This document shows, one piece after another, positions 19,301-34,300 of a stretch of 64,000 nt of DNA (position 1 is the stretch's first letter; every line of letters begins with the position of its first letter). The notes beneath the pieces are model-generated. The model ran no database searches and was not told the DNA's origin. It saw only the letters and a list, made by a program, of their open reading frames with translations. The DNA comes from Sialis fuliginosa (Eukaryota > Arthropoda > Insecta > Megaloptera > Sialidae). The stretch is from contig OY540810.1 in the NCBI GenBank assembly GCA_961205875.1, positions 17,050,001 through 17,114,000 on the forward strand, written 5' to 3'. Both the position numbers and the translations under genes were made by a program.

Positions 19301-22300
19301 AATCCAATAAAATAAAAAATTAATCATAATTTTTAGAATAGTAATATTTGAATCCTCTCGGTTTTTATGAGGGTTTCAAGGAAACCCTATTAATCTCACT
19401 TTGTCGTCCGTCTGTCCGTCCGTCCTTTTCACTCAAAGCAAAATATTTCGTTAACTATATAAGCTAGAAACTTGAAATTTTTACTGAACATGTAAAAAGA
19501 TGCCCTCTAGCAGAGTTTCATTTCCCGCCGGATCGAATGAAACCAGTTGCAACTCTTCATCTGTGACAGGGGGCGAGTTGTGAGTTTATTAATTAATTTA
19601 ATACACGGGCCTCAAATATCACTCAATACGCTTCTGTACAATTTTTTTTAAATTAATTAAATTATAAGCAAGGTTTCTATTTAGAATATGTGTATTTGCT
19701 ATTTTAACAATACGGGCCTAAAATATCACTAAATACGTGTCTGTACTTTTTTTTCATTTTATTAAATTTAATAATAATATCTTATGTTTCTATGCTGTAT
19801 TTATTGTAAATATTGAAATTTTTTGTTTCGCTACTTATGGTATTCATTACAGAAAATCGTAAATATCTCGACTCCTGTGCTAGATAGAGGGTTGTTTTGC
19901 CCCCCAATCCCCTAGAATCCCGAAGTATTTTTCCCGCCGGATCGAATGAAACCAGTTGCAACCCTTCATCTGTGACAGGGGGCGAGTTGTGAGTTTATTA
20001 ATTAATTTAATACACGGGCCTCAAATATCACTCAATACTCTTCTATACAATTTTTTTTAAATTTATTAAATTATAAGCAAGGTTTCTATTTAGTATATGT
20101 GTATTATTTGTTATTTTAACAATACGGGTCTAAAATATCACTAAATACGTGTCTGGACTTAAAAAAAAATTAATTCAAGAAGTGACAATAACTCCCATCA
20201 TGCATCATAATTATATTATTACGCCAAAGTACAGGTAGTAATAGTTTATTCGTAATTTTTTAGTTAGAATAATCTGAAACTAACGAATGATTATTCGTTA
20301 TTCGAAGATCTTACGAATAAAAACTAATCAATCGTTATTCGTGAGTACTCGTGATTACGAATAACTATATTTTTATTCGTTAGTTGCGAATAATGTGCGG
20401 TTTATTCGTTATTCGTCAATTTTTCAATCGACTAAAAAAATTAATCGTCTGATGCCCAACTCTGCCCTCTAGTAAAAGATGTACAAATTTGTTGAAAAAA
20501 TAATTTTTCATGGTGGGGCATTAAGAAGCTAAAGCTAGGTAAACAAAATATTTTTTTTATACCAAGGCATGTGGCACGTTAAAATGTATAATGGAATTTG
20601 AGCCTTTTTCTTATTTTTTTCTAAATTAAAAATGGCACCTGCTGAGGGTTTTAAAGCAAATCCAAAAAAAAAAAATTGTATACCAAGACATGTGGGGTAT
20701 CAAAATGTAAATTTCAATCGGTTGAATTTGACTCTATTTTTTTTTTCTAACTTAGAAATAGCGCCACCAGGGGGCTAAAAGCGGTATTTTATTCCCCCCC
20801 CCCCTCTGGCTCGGTAACTACTGGCACAAAAATCTGAAAAAATTGGTAACGATGCTTTGGTGGGACTACCAACGACAAATACTAAAGTCAACAATATCAT
20901 TTTAAATTTTGGAATAATAGAGAGGGGTGTCATAGAATTTTTTATTGTTATAACTAGGCAAATGGGGTGTCAAAATGTAGATCTCAATTAGTAGAACATG
21001 ACACTTTAAATGCACTCAAAAATGCACCTCCCCAAAATCGAATTGGGAGGGGGGGGGGGGGGGCAGACAAAATAAATTAGTGCTTCGAGTCCACTACAGG
21101 CGTCATTTTTGAGTTGAAAAAATAAAAAATAGTGACATATTTTACTAATTGATACAATTTGATACTGCATGCACATGCTTAGATATGAAAATAAAAAAAA
21201 AAAATTCTATGACGCCCTTACATATTTCTCCAAAATTTGAATTGATATTGTTGACTTTAGTATTTGTTGTTGGTAGTCTCACCAAAACCTCGTTATTAAG
21301 TTAGAGGGGGTGGGGTGGACAAAATAAACTGCTTGGAGCGTTATTTTTGAGTTAGAAAAAAAAGATCATATTCTACTAATTGAGATCTACATTTCAACAT
21401 CCCACATGCCTTGGTATACATTTTTTTTTGATTTGCCCCCTGCAGGCGCCATTTTTGATTTAGAAAAAAATAAGAAAGAGGGTCAAATTCCGCTTGTTTG
21501 GTTATACATTTTAACGTGCCACATGCATGATATAAAAAAAATATATCTAGCTTTAGCTCCTTAGTGTTCACCCACCCCCCACCCCACGAAAAAATATGTT
21601 TTCAACAAATTTGTACATTTTTTACTAGAGGGCATCATTTTACATATTCAGTGAAAATTTAAAGTTTTTAGCTTATATAGTTTACGAGATATTTTGCTTT
21701 GATTGTAAGTGAAAAGGACAGGTGGATGGACGACAAAGTGAGATTAATAGGGTTTCTTCGGAACCCTAAAAATGTATAAGTCGTTTATTGTTTATCAATT
21801 TTTTGAATTTTTTCAAACACAAATGGTCGACTGTATTAAGGTTAACGGTTAGGCAGATACAAGTTTTTTTTATAATTCAAAAGTAGTTAGTAGAGTAAGG
21901 ACTATGTCACTAAACAGGAGATGTTTTTTTTATTCTCAATATAGTCGTTTAAAATTGTCACATGTATAAATAAACTGACATTATTTAAATAAGATATTTT
22001 TATCACTGTTTTATCGCTTATTATTTGTTAACTATATAAATAAACTTTACAAAACAAGGTGATATGATAACTATGTACCTACTTTGATTTTAATGGCATA
22101 TTTTTAAATGTTTTCGTAATTATATTTTAGTCTTGAGTAGGGCTCATAAATAATTCTCTAAAAATATTATATTAATTTAAAATTATAAATACTTTTTTTT
22201 ATTATATAACATCTAATAAATGTTTATTAAAGATATAATTATGAAAACACTTTATTAGTAGTAGTAAATTAAATAAGTTGTATAGTAGATTTTTAAATGT

Positions 22301-25300
22301 TCTCCATATTTTTTAGCATAAATTAAAATTATAGAGCATTATACTTATGGGAGAAACATAAGTATGGGGTTATTTAGTGTAAGGTCATGGAGGCAAATAA
22401 GGCCCACCTTAATTAAAAATGTTATATTTCGGATAATAAGTTTTTTTATATTAAAAAAGGAATGTAAATCTTAAACTTTGGTTTATTATTATTCTAAAGA
22501 AGTATGAAAACCAATTTTTATTAAATGATTTTTTCATTTTTAAAACATCTTAAAAAAAAGTTTAAAAATGCGAATTTCGTACTTTGATTAAACACTGTAT
22601 TGACTTGATAAATGTTACGGCACATCTGCCCCAGCTAATTCAACCGTAATATATTGGTTTGCTGAGTTTTGTCGTGACCAACAAATGAAAACAAGAGCTA
22701 AGAATTAAGGCTGAAATTTCATTTTAGGTGAAGCCCGTTTTTTCAATTTGATTTTAGTCCCATGTTAAAAGATTTGATAGAAGCTGCGACCTGTAGAACA
22801 AATATGATCGTCACGCAAAAACAAAGAACAATAAAATTAAAATAATTTTTTTTCGAACTAAATATCCTAATTTTTTTTAGAATGGTCATGTAACCATTTA
22901 ATTTAATTTTGGACCACTTGATATGGATTGACCCCTTATCAGTAATCACTCATTTCATAGTATTTTAAGAAGAGACATAATTGATATAATAAGTGTATAA
23001 AAAGCAGTGCTGATAAATGTGCGCTTTCAAGAAAGACTCATTTTTCTAATATACTGGCCTATGAGCAAACTTGTCGTAGCTTATTAAGGGGGCAGACCCA
23101 GTTGGGACTTCAAAAAAAACTCTTTTTTAGTATTTTTTTGGCCACAATTAAATTAATTAATAACAAATGTTTTTCCACATGAAAGATATGTATTTACAGA
23201 AAATATTGTAATTTTTTTATGGCAAAATATTAAAAAATAAGTGGGATACAGCAAATTTGGGAGGGCTCCAAAAAAAGTGTTTTGCCGTGATCACTGCTGC
23301 TCGTCACTAGATCATCTGAAAAAAAAGGAATCATTAGCTAATGTTATAATGCTCCGGATGGACGAAGAGATTTGAAAAATTTTGAATTTTCACAAAATGG
23401 CGGATATTGAAAGTCAAAGTTCTTTATTCGACTAAAATTTCACTCGCATTTTCGGCTATAAAAAAATAATAATCGTTCCAAAAAAAAATCCTTCGTCCAT
23501 CAATAAGTGAGAAAAATTACAAACCGATCGGCAAAGCCGTTCTCAAGTTACAGTGATCACCGACTTCGAAAACGCGTTTAAAGTTTTGAGTACGATTTGC
23601 ATGTAGATAAAAAATTTATTTTGGAACTTACACTGAATCGTCTATGGACAGGACATTTGCCTGAAATTTTCAGAGAATATTTTTGAAATATTCTACTTTG
23701 AGAAAATGCAAAAAAATATGGCTTTTTTCAAAATTCTAACTGGGTCTGCCCCCTTAATAAGTTTATGGATTCTCATATAAAGTAACATTTCTATGAGAAT
23801 TAATGAGTTTGTTTCAAGTTTCAATAGGGGAGTAGCAGGGGTTTAAACAGTGCCTGATTAACCACGTAGCAGGAGTAGCAAATGCTACGGGCCTCGCGTC
23901 TCTGGGGGGCCCCTCGACTTTTATGTAAAATATCTCTTATTGGATTTACCATCTACCGTCCAATGATTGATACGTAGGGTGACCAGTTCTCAGGTTTTAA
24001 CCCGGAGTCTCAGGGTTTGTATACTGGTTCTCCAGGCTCAGGGTTTCGGTGCTATTTCTCCGGGTTTTCCAAAAAAATATGACGAGTAAAAAAAATGCAG
24101 ATTAGGGTAATAAATTTTATGAAAATAAAAATAAAAAGAGGTCTTCATTTACATGTCAAGGTTTACAAAAACTAAAATCTATTGCTACAGGGTGTCCAAA
24201 TCTACAGTAATTAATAATTTAATTTTAGGGTTTCCAATCATGATTTGATTTAATTTTGGTTATTTAAAGCTTTCAAGGGGTAAAATGTCTAATTAATTGA
24301 ATCAATTGATTTTTAACTTCTCAACTGGAAGTTATTGTAATAGGTCCGAAAAAAGTCAACAATATCAATTCAAATTTTGGAGAAATATGTAAGGGCGTCA
24401 TAGAATTTTTTATTAACTTCCCAAGTGGAAGTTTTTGTAATCGGTTCGAAAATCAAAATAAAAAATTTCAACATATTTGTATGTTTTAAGGTCACTATAA
24501 TAATTTACACTATTTTTAGAAAGATGTCTGTGTGTGTGTGTGTATGTACGTACGTATGCGCGTGTCATTTTTTACGTTCACGAAATCTCGCAAATTAAAA
24601 AAGCTATTTAGTGGAGTCATATAACCGAATTTTTTTTTAAATAAAACAATCTCTCCCTACAGCGATTTTATGATTTTAAAATGTTCTAGGGATCAAGAGA
24701 AGTTCATAACTGAGTTTGTGGATTAATCCGTTTTCCGCGCGGTACTTTTTTCACGACTTTTCCGGAAATTCATCGATTTTTCCTGTTTGCGGTTTGATTT
24801 TTTGCTAATATCTCCGCTTCTACTTGATCAATATCGACCCAAAAAAATTGGGTTACTCGTAAATAATTCCTCTATCGATCTGTGGAAGGCGGAATACTAT
24901 AACTTAATTTATAACCTCAAAAAAAATTACAAACTGCGCATATAACAGATTTTTTATTTTTTCTCAATTACTTTACAACAAGTATGAATATTTTGATGAA
25001 AATTAGGGAAAATGTACCTCATATGATCCTTAATAAACCTACCAAGTTTGATTTCTAAATATTCAAAATTGCCGCCAAAATTTATATTTTCAAAAAAAAA
25101 ATTGATTGACACGCCATCTTTGGGCAAACCATCGTAGAGCAATTTTTTTTATCTTAAATTGTAGGTTATTTTATGCCCTTTTAAATGATGTATATATACT
25201 TACCCATACATTCTAAAACAAAAAAGTTATTAAGATTTTTCTGAACTGATTTTTGCTTTTTCGGATTGTTGCTGTAAATACATTTTTCCCGCTTAACTTT

Positions 25301-28300
25301 CATTATTGTTCAAAACAAATTACAAAATTTAAAATCTAGTTAAGTAAAAAATGAGTGTTTGAAACAAATTTAACATATTTTTACTATATTAATTAGTAGG
25401 TCGCTCCAAAAATTCAGAAATTTTAAAATTTTACCCGCACAAATTAATCAGTTTTTGTTGTTAAAAATATATTTTATTTGAAATTTTATTTTTAGTAACG
25501 AGAAAAAAAATTAATTAAATTCAAAGTTATTTATTAGAACAACATAAAATTACAGACGAATAATCAAAATATATTTTTTAACCAAGCCTCATTAGCAAAA
25601 CAGTTATTTCTGAATCATCAGATTAATAAAATGTTTCAATTATTCATGTGTAATGAAGAATGAAGTCGTTTTTATATGGACCATCCTTTTTCTGTAGGAC
25701 TACCAAAAAAAATAAATATCCATAAGCTAGCTCTCGTACAAGTGAATCTGTTAGAAGACATAAATTTTTATTTTTTTTAACCTATTTCATCATTTTGGGG
25801 CGACCTACTAATTAACATAGTAAAAATATGTTAAATTTGTTTCAAACACTCATCTTTTAACTAGATTTTAAATTTTGTAAATTGTTTTGAACAATAATGA
25901 AAGTTAAGCGGGGAAAATGTATTTACGGCAACAATCCGAAAAAGCATAAATCAGTTCAGAAAAATCTTAATAACTTTTTTGTTTTAGAATGTATGGGTAA
26001 GTATATATACATCATTTAAAAGAGCATAAAATAACCTACAATTTAAGATAAAAAAAATTGCTCTACGATGGTTTGCCCAAAGATGGCGCGTCAATCATTT
26101 TTTTTTTTTAAATATAAATTTTGGCGGCAATTTTGAATATTTAGGAATCAAACTTGGTAGGTTTATTAAGGATCATATGAGGTACATTTTCCCTAATTTT
26201 CATCAAAATATTCATACTTGTTGCAAAGTAATTGAGAAAAAATGAAAAATCTGTTATATGCGCAGTTTGTAATTTTTTTTGAGGTTATAAATTAAGTTAT
26301 AGTATTCCGCCTCCCACAGATCGATAGAGGAGTTATTTACGAGTAACCCAATTTTTTTTGGTCGATATTGATCAAGTAGAAGCGGAGATATTCGCAAAAA
26401 ATCAAACCGCAAACAGGAAAAATCGATGAATTTCCGGAAAAGTCGTGAAAAAAGTACCGCGCGGAAAACGGATTAATCCACAAACTCAGTTATGAACTTC
26501 TCTTGATCCCTAGAACATTTTAAAATCATAAAATCGCTGTAGGGAGAGATTGTTTTATTAAAAAAAAAATTCGGTTATATGACTCCACTAATTGACTTCG
26601 TTGGGGTGCCAATCGAAGCATCTTGATATAAATATGAACTGAAAGAAAGGATTTTTCGAAATTCAACCCCTAAGGGGGTAAAAAGGGATGTACAGTCACC
26701 TGCAGATCTCGTCTGGCACCCTAAAGGCCATAATCGCTTACAAAAGATTTCAAATTTAAAGACAAACATCATCGGTTATCTTTTTCTAGGGCGGAGCTTA
26801 CACTTACAGTTATAACATTTTAAATAAAAACAATAAATATACTTCCATTTCAAATAATGATTTATTATTACAAATTTTGCTTTTGTTACCTAATTTCTTA
26901 TATTTATTATAGTTATTTACTTATGTATATTTTAAATCTAATATGTATGTATCTACAATTTATATTGGATTTGAAGATTATTTTATACATTTTAACAATT
27001 AAATATTAATATATTATTTTTTGCTATTACATTTTACGTTTTACACATCATATTTTTCGAGATAAGCGGTAAAAGATACAAAAATAACCTTTTTTATGTA
27101 GGTAGAGTTAATTAATTAATTGTATAAACAATCAATTTTTATAAAAAATGTGTAGTGTGTAATATACAATAAAATAACTCTAAAACTACTGAACCGATTT
27201 TAATGCGGCTTTCACCAATAGATAAATAATTGTTCGGAGCAGGTTTTTGGCTATTATTTTTTTATTGTTGCTGGTTCTATAAAACAACTGTATTTGTTTA
27301 TAATAAAAAAAATCAACAATAAGATTTCAATGCCACTATTTGCCATATTGATAAATTTTACTTTTTTATGGCTACAATCGATTATATAAGTCTTTGGAAA
27401 CACATACAAACAGTTTTACAAAAATAAAGGTTTTGCAAAAAATTGTATTGTGAATCATAAACAAGCATGATTCTATTTTTAATAATTTAATTAAACAAAA
27501 ACAATTGAAGATATCAGGTCCTAATTTTCAGTTAATGTTCTGTACTACAAAATGTTTATTTTCCAGGGATGTCAACTTAAAAAACGTTAAACCTTATTAG
27601 TTATTACAACCATTTTTATCAGCGTAACGGATAAACAAATGATTTTTTTTTTAATTTCAAAATTTTACATGAATTTTTTTTTGTATAATAGTTATTTAGA
27701 CCGCTATTTACCAAAAATCAGAAAATCTTAAGAATTTTGCAAATGAACCATGGATAACTCCTGTCGCGGACAACCAAAATCGGATCAAACTTAGGGTATT
27801 ATTCTACACTTGTAACAAATGCTGTTAGTATTAAAACTGTACCCAAAAATAATCTGTTTTAGCCTCCACAGCCTGGACTATAAAAGTTGTAGAGAACATT
27901 ATTTTCTATAATTTATGTTCTATTCTTTTTTTGGATCTTTTATGAATTGACCAAAAATAATAATTTAGTTTTATTTAAAATTAATTTTAATAATATGGAA
28001 TCTATATAGTTATCTATGAAAATAAAATCATTTATTATTATAACTGTCAATTAAATAGATGTATAGAAATAATAATATCTAAAACGTGCCAAACTGTTGA
28101 AATATTAAATAAATAAGAAGCCATTGACAAAACAACATTTTTTTAAGCATAAAAATTATTATACCGATTTATAATAAAAAAATAAAAACATTTGAAATAA
28201 AATCACATAATAGAATTAAAATATATCTCGAACATTAACAAAAACAACAATTAAAGTAATGTAGTTTATATTCAATTTCTTAGCAGAAAGTATTAACTAA

Positions 28301-31300
28301 TGTAATTTTCATCTGTATCATGATGTATAAAAAAGTGTTGTGTCGACCAGGGCAGTTTATTTGCAATAATAATTTGCGTTTCTTGTAATATAAATATAAG
28401 CAATAAAATCACTACCTTTGCAATAACACATGCGTTAATTTTAACCCACTCGTAGGTATACATATTTTACAAAATATAAAAATTTCAAATTCCTTTTTTA
28501 TAATCATTAGGCATTATAATGACTAGTTTAAAATTTTCAAATTTTTAAATTACATTTAAAAAGGTGCAATGGCTATCACTAGACTTTCTTTGTCGTTTGT
28601 TAACGACTACAGATCGGCACATAGCCATCAAGTCGAAAATAATCAGAATGGGTTCAGAGAAGGTTAATATGGATATTGCCATCAAAATCCGAAATTGAAA
28701 AAATTGGTTTAACAATACTAACTTCAAATTTGAGAGGGGGGTAGACAAAACAAGTTTTGAAGTTCGAAGTAAAAGAATTGTAGTATATTAAATTATGAAA
28801 TTTTTATTTGATTTGTTATAGTTTTACATATGTTGTTTCTTATGGGGTATGACCCCTATGATCCCACCCCCTTTATTTAAATAACTTTAAATTTATAAGT
28901 TTTTTTAAGGGGAACATAACATTAAACGAATATCCTTCGCCTTTCAGTGGGGGGAGGGGCTTACATACTCCTACCCCCCTTCAAAACGTTTTAATCTTCA
29001 CCTTATCCATATTAATGAGACATATAATTTTATATCAAGTTTAATATATTTAAATACTAAAATTTGGAATATCAAATATTTATTGCCACAAAATTTACTT
29101 ATACAATTTTCAATAGATTACATAATAATTTAATTGCACAAATATATATGAGTACTATAAACAAAGAGTAGTTCTTTATCTAGCAAATGAATTTCAAAAT
29201 ATCTGTCTTTGTTTGATACATGGAGAAATGATTTAAATATTATAATAATCAAATGGGAGGAGCCTACTAAGTTTGTGATAAACGAAAATGAATACAAAAT
29301 GCAAGACCATTAATGCAGGTGACTGTACCTACAGTTTTTTTTTTGGTCGGATTTGTTTAAACTTAGTATAAATATTCTACAATATAAATAATGAAAAATG
29401 TATTTCAGTATTTTTTTGTTATACGTGCCTAAACAACCATAGAAGGGGTGAAAGGCGAAAAATTTGAATTTTAAATACTAATAAATAAGTCTACAATTCA
29501 TGTTACCTTGGAAACAAATGCAATTAAATTTGAATTGTCAGATTAGTTATTATAAAAACAAATGCAATTTAATTCAAATTGTCAAATTAGTTATTCGATA
29601 AATGTGTGTTATATTATTGACATTAGGATATTAGAAAACTAATATTCATAATACATATAAAAAAAAACATATTAAAAAAATATTCACATAAACTATACGG
29701 AAACAATAAATAATCAGTATTCAAGTATTTATAATCATACCGTGTTGGGAAGTTGATTGTGTGGACCTTAAGGGTCTCACCCCAACCCAAAGCTTGTTAG
29801 TTTTGCATTTGTACACTAAATATCACTACGCCAAAGAAGTATAACTTCTAATGCGCGTACAAACCCACTTTTAAAAAAAATTTGATAAAATATCTTAACC
29901 AGCAATTGAACCTTGCATGGATTGGTATAATAATGATAATGTAATTTACACATTTAAACATTTTTTTTCAAATGACTTCTAACTGTACTAATTGTTTAGG
30001 TTTGGTGAGCAAAGTATTCCCAGCCGAACAATTAATGAATGAAGCGATTAAGTTAGGTGAAAAAATCAGTTCACACTCACCTCTTATCGTCACCATGTGC
30101 AAAGAAGCAGTCAATACAGCATATGAAACTACATTGCGTGAAGGTTTACATTTTGAAAAGAGAGCCTTCCATGCCACTTTTGCTACGGTTAGTATATGTA
30201 ATTGTTATACTACACCACGTATATTGTATTAATATCTAATAATAGTCCAACCGATGAAGCAGAGAAAATGGTCAAAATGGGAAATTTTCTCATTAGGATT
30301 TTAATGCAATTAACAAATTATTAAATTGATTTACCGAGCCGTTTAGGAAATATATTAATTTCAATTTTACATGTGTTTTTATGAAAAACTGTTATTTTTC
30401 GACATTTTTTAGGTAAAAAACATTGATAAAAAGATACTAATTTTCTAATTTTTTGGAGAAGTATAGTATTTGATTAGTTGAACATTTATACAAAATATCA
30501 TTAGTATTCACCAAATCGTTTCCGAGAATTTAATTATAATACACAAAATTTTAAATTTCCCGCTCCGCGAATATTTTTGCGTATATTTGGCAACGACGTA
30601 TTTTTTTGCAAATCAATTATAAAAGATCTTTTTATAATTAGGTCATATTTTATGTTTCTTATAGAAAATTAGAGAACAGTTTAGTACAAAGTGCAAATGT
30701 TTACGTCGTTGCTAAAACTGATTTAATATATTTACGTCAATTATAATTAATAAATAAACAATAAACAAACAAAAAATAATTTCAAACAAAACAAGTATAG
30801 AATTTTGTTATCTACACTTTTGTCATTACATATTTTGAAGGTTGCATTATGGTTTTTGAAATATAACGAACAAATGTTTTTTTTGCATTGCTTCGCGGAC
30901 TATAACTGGCAAACCATGAGTTTTCAGATATAATGGCTGTGAGAAAAAATATTGCAAATTGATAGTTCTAAAAGATTGTCATTTAAGTTTTATCAATATA
31001 ATCGCTTTTTTACGAAATAAATGCAAAAAATCGTTTTTTGTTAACTTCCTTGCATTATATCTCGTTACCAATTGATGGAAAACAATTAGACCTGTGAACA
31101 AATTTGTAGACTCAAGTCTGTTGAACAAAAAAGGTGGTAATACATTTTATCATAGGATGAACGATTTACGAGATAATTACGTTTAAAGTTTTCGCGCTTA
31201 TAGCGGACAACGCTCAAGGTCATAGACCGCGCCAACTTAATGTAATACTCAGAACACACCCCTCAACAATTTAAAATAAAATAAATGACTCTGTAGACAT

Positions 31301-34300
31301 AGGCGTAGCCAGGATTTTGTTCAGGGGGGGGAAAAATTTTTTTTTTGAAACCGATTGATCGGCGTGTTTTGCCTAGTATTGAAAAAATTAACATTTTCAT
31401 TATTTATTATATCTCTAGATAGGTGCGCAAAAAGTAACAATGAAAAGTCATTATTTTTTTCATTTCTTCTTTTATTTTCGCCACATTTTTTTCAATCAAT
31501 TAAATTTATATGTATGTGCATATCTTTTTGAATACAAAATCCTCTACAAAAATGTACTCTACGTTGCTATTTTGGTGTTTTTTTTTTATTTAATGTAAAA
31601 AATCGATCTAATTTGAATTGATATATGTATAATATACTTAAAAAAAAACTTTACAATAAAAAAAACAATGATATTTAAATTTTTGAATCTAAAAATGTCA
31701 ATATTTAGCCAATGAACTGATTAATTTGTTACTCTTACTTCACGAGCTAGGGGGAGGGGCAAGCGTCCCCCCTTGCCCATGCTTTTGTGGGTAGTTATTT
31801 TAACACAAAACACAGTTTTCACTGTTGCCAATACTGCGACCTTTGCCTTTAGGTGTTTTTATTTTATTTTTAATTTTCCCTGTTATTTTAGTTTACATGT
31901 AAAAATAAAATATTGTGAAAAAAAACTTTGATATTTTATTTTCTGGATCCAAAATATAAATTTACGTTCAAAAATTCAATGGACATCATAGAAGTCTAGA
32001 AATATCCCTGTTTGGACAATAATACTGATTTACTTATTACTTTTTGTCCACAAGCTAGGGGGGGGCAAGCGCCCCCCCCCCTCTCCCCCTGGCTACGCCC
32101 ATGTCTGTAGAACAATCTCTACTCTACTTTATTTTGATAATTTCATTGGACTATATTGTGATCTATTTATTTAACTATTATAGTCCAGTGAACGAAGCAA
32201 ATTGATGGGAAATTTTACGGAACAGCAATTTTATGGTTGATTCTTATAGATTTTGAGTCGCTGAACACGAAAAAAATAACGCGCTCGCATGAGGAGTGGG
32301 GCTTCACCCCTAAAAATGAGGTAAAAGGGTGAACATCGAGTTTTTCCCCGTTTTTTCGATTTATTTCAAAAACTAAATCGACGATGGGGTTATATTATGG
32401 TTGATATTTGTAGCTGATATTCAAATTAATCAATTAGATAAAATTTAACCAAAAAACACTCCTTCCAGAGAGTGGAAATGCCATAAAATTGTTAATTTTT
32501 GGTCCTAATCAGTAAAAATTGAATAACTCTGGGGCACATCATCGCACAGATTCGTATATTAGCTTAAATTCTTCCTAAAGCTCCAAAGAACTGAGATCAA
32601 CCATAATATAGCCTAATATGAATAGATTTACCAATGACATTAGCCAATATTTAAGAGTGAGTTACAACCCACACAACACACTTACGTTTAACATACATAT
32701 ATTTTACGCAAACATTTAGCTGTATTTACGTATATTTTATGTAATATTGTATGTATATTTTTGGTTGAAAAAAGAGCTTAATGCCCAGCTAAAATATGTC
32801 GTATGTATATAAATTTTACGTAAATATCTACGTAATGAATACGTAAAAAATATAAATTATGCTGTATAAGTCTTGAAGGCTTCTGCGGTGATCTTGATAT
32901 GGAATCTTGGTTTTTGGGTGTTAGCCACGTCGAGTTTGGTCGTGTATCGGCCAACGTTTCATCACACATTGCAGTGGACATCTTTCAATCATCGGCATCG
33001 CGCATCTAAACATGGCTGGCTTTCTTACACCCCTCCTCTCGGAATCTAGAAAACTCGCACGGGAACACTGGACCTATATTGTATTACTTAACTTATACTT
33101 GTATTACAATACCTAAACTGCTGTATATATACTAAACTAAAGTGAAATCACGCCGTTAATGAGAGTTATGGTTCGTAAAAAATAATCTTAATTTTTACGT
33201 AAATATTACCTAGAAATTATATACGTAAATTAAGAACCAATGATATACGTATTATGGACATATACGACAATACATATATTTTACATTGTTTATATACATA
33301 TTTAATACGTAACTCTAATCTCTTGTAATTTTCGTATATACTGTATGTACCAAATACACTCATCCAAACAATTAAAGGAACAAGAATTTAAACATTTTTT
33401 TGGGGTGTTTTTTGAAGTGCTGTATCTTTGTGAAAAATGGTCGTATCGAAATAAAACAAAAAGCATTTTAAAGCGTCAAGTTTCTAGTTTTGAGATTTTT
33501 TAGCATAATTTTTTTTGAGTTACCGTTAACGCGCAATCAAAATAAATAGTGGTACACAAAAATTTTCCAATTTTTTAAATTTTTTTTAAGGGTCCTCTGG
33601 CTTGGGAAATTTTTTTTCAGTTAAATCAATGCATTGGTCAGTTAACTTGTTTATTCAGCTTTAATTTGGTTTTTTTTTGGTCTCTCTCAGTTTTTTTTGC
33701 CGAGATATCTGACTTTAAATGAAAAATGATTCTTTTGTCTTCGATGATCAATATATCAGCAACTAATGATTAAATAGTAAATTTAAGGGCAGTTTTAAAA
33801 ACTTGAATAAATTTCCTACAAGACCCTTTCATGACTTTATTAGAAAAAAATTTTTTTTTACCCTCACCATTAGTTTGAAAAAGTACAAAAAAATGACCTT
33901 TTATGTTCTTTTAGTAAATCTATCGCTACTTTACAAATATTGATGGGAAGACTAATGTTGCCAGGTGATTTTACAGCTTAATGTACCCCCAACAGTCCTG
34001 TAAATTTTGAAATTGATCCATCGAACCGTTTTTCCGGACCGAAAATTTTTGTGTTCCACTATTTATTTTGATTGCGCGTTAACCGTAACTCAAAAAAAAT
34101 TATGCTAAAAAATCTCAAAACTAGAAACTTGACGCTTTAAAATGCTTTTTGTTTTATTTCGATACGACCATTTTTCACAAAGATACAGCACTTCAAAAAA
34201 CACCAAAAAAAATGTTTAAATTCTTGTTCCTTTAATTGTTTGGTTGAGTGTATTTATAATAGCTGTATTAAAAATACGTATTTTGTAAGATGTTTGTGTA

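Noticed and set aside
20995..21063. Long G run and neighbouring C run (about 20797) as functional G-quadruplexes
   Set aside because: They lie in a transposon and are single homopolymers of uncertain length; sequencing error is likely and no regulatory context exists.
24525..24560. TG microsatellite as Z-DNA regulatory site
   Set aside because: A short, interrupted dinucleotide run within repeat debris; nothing links it to ECHS1 control.
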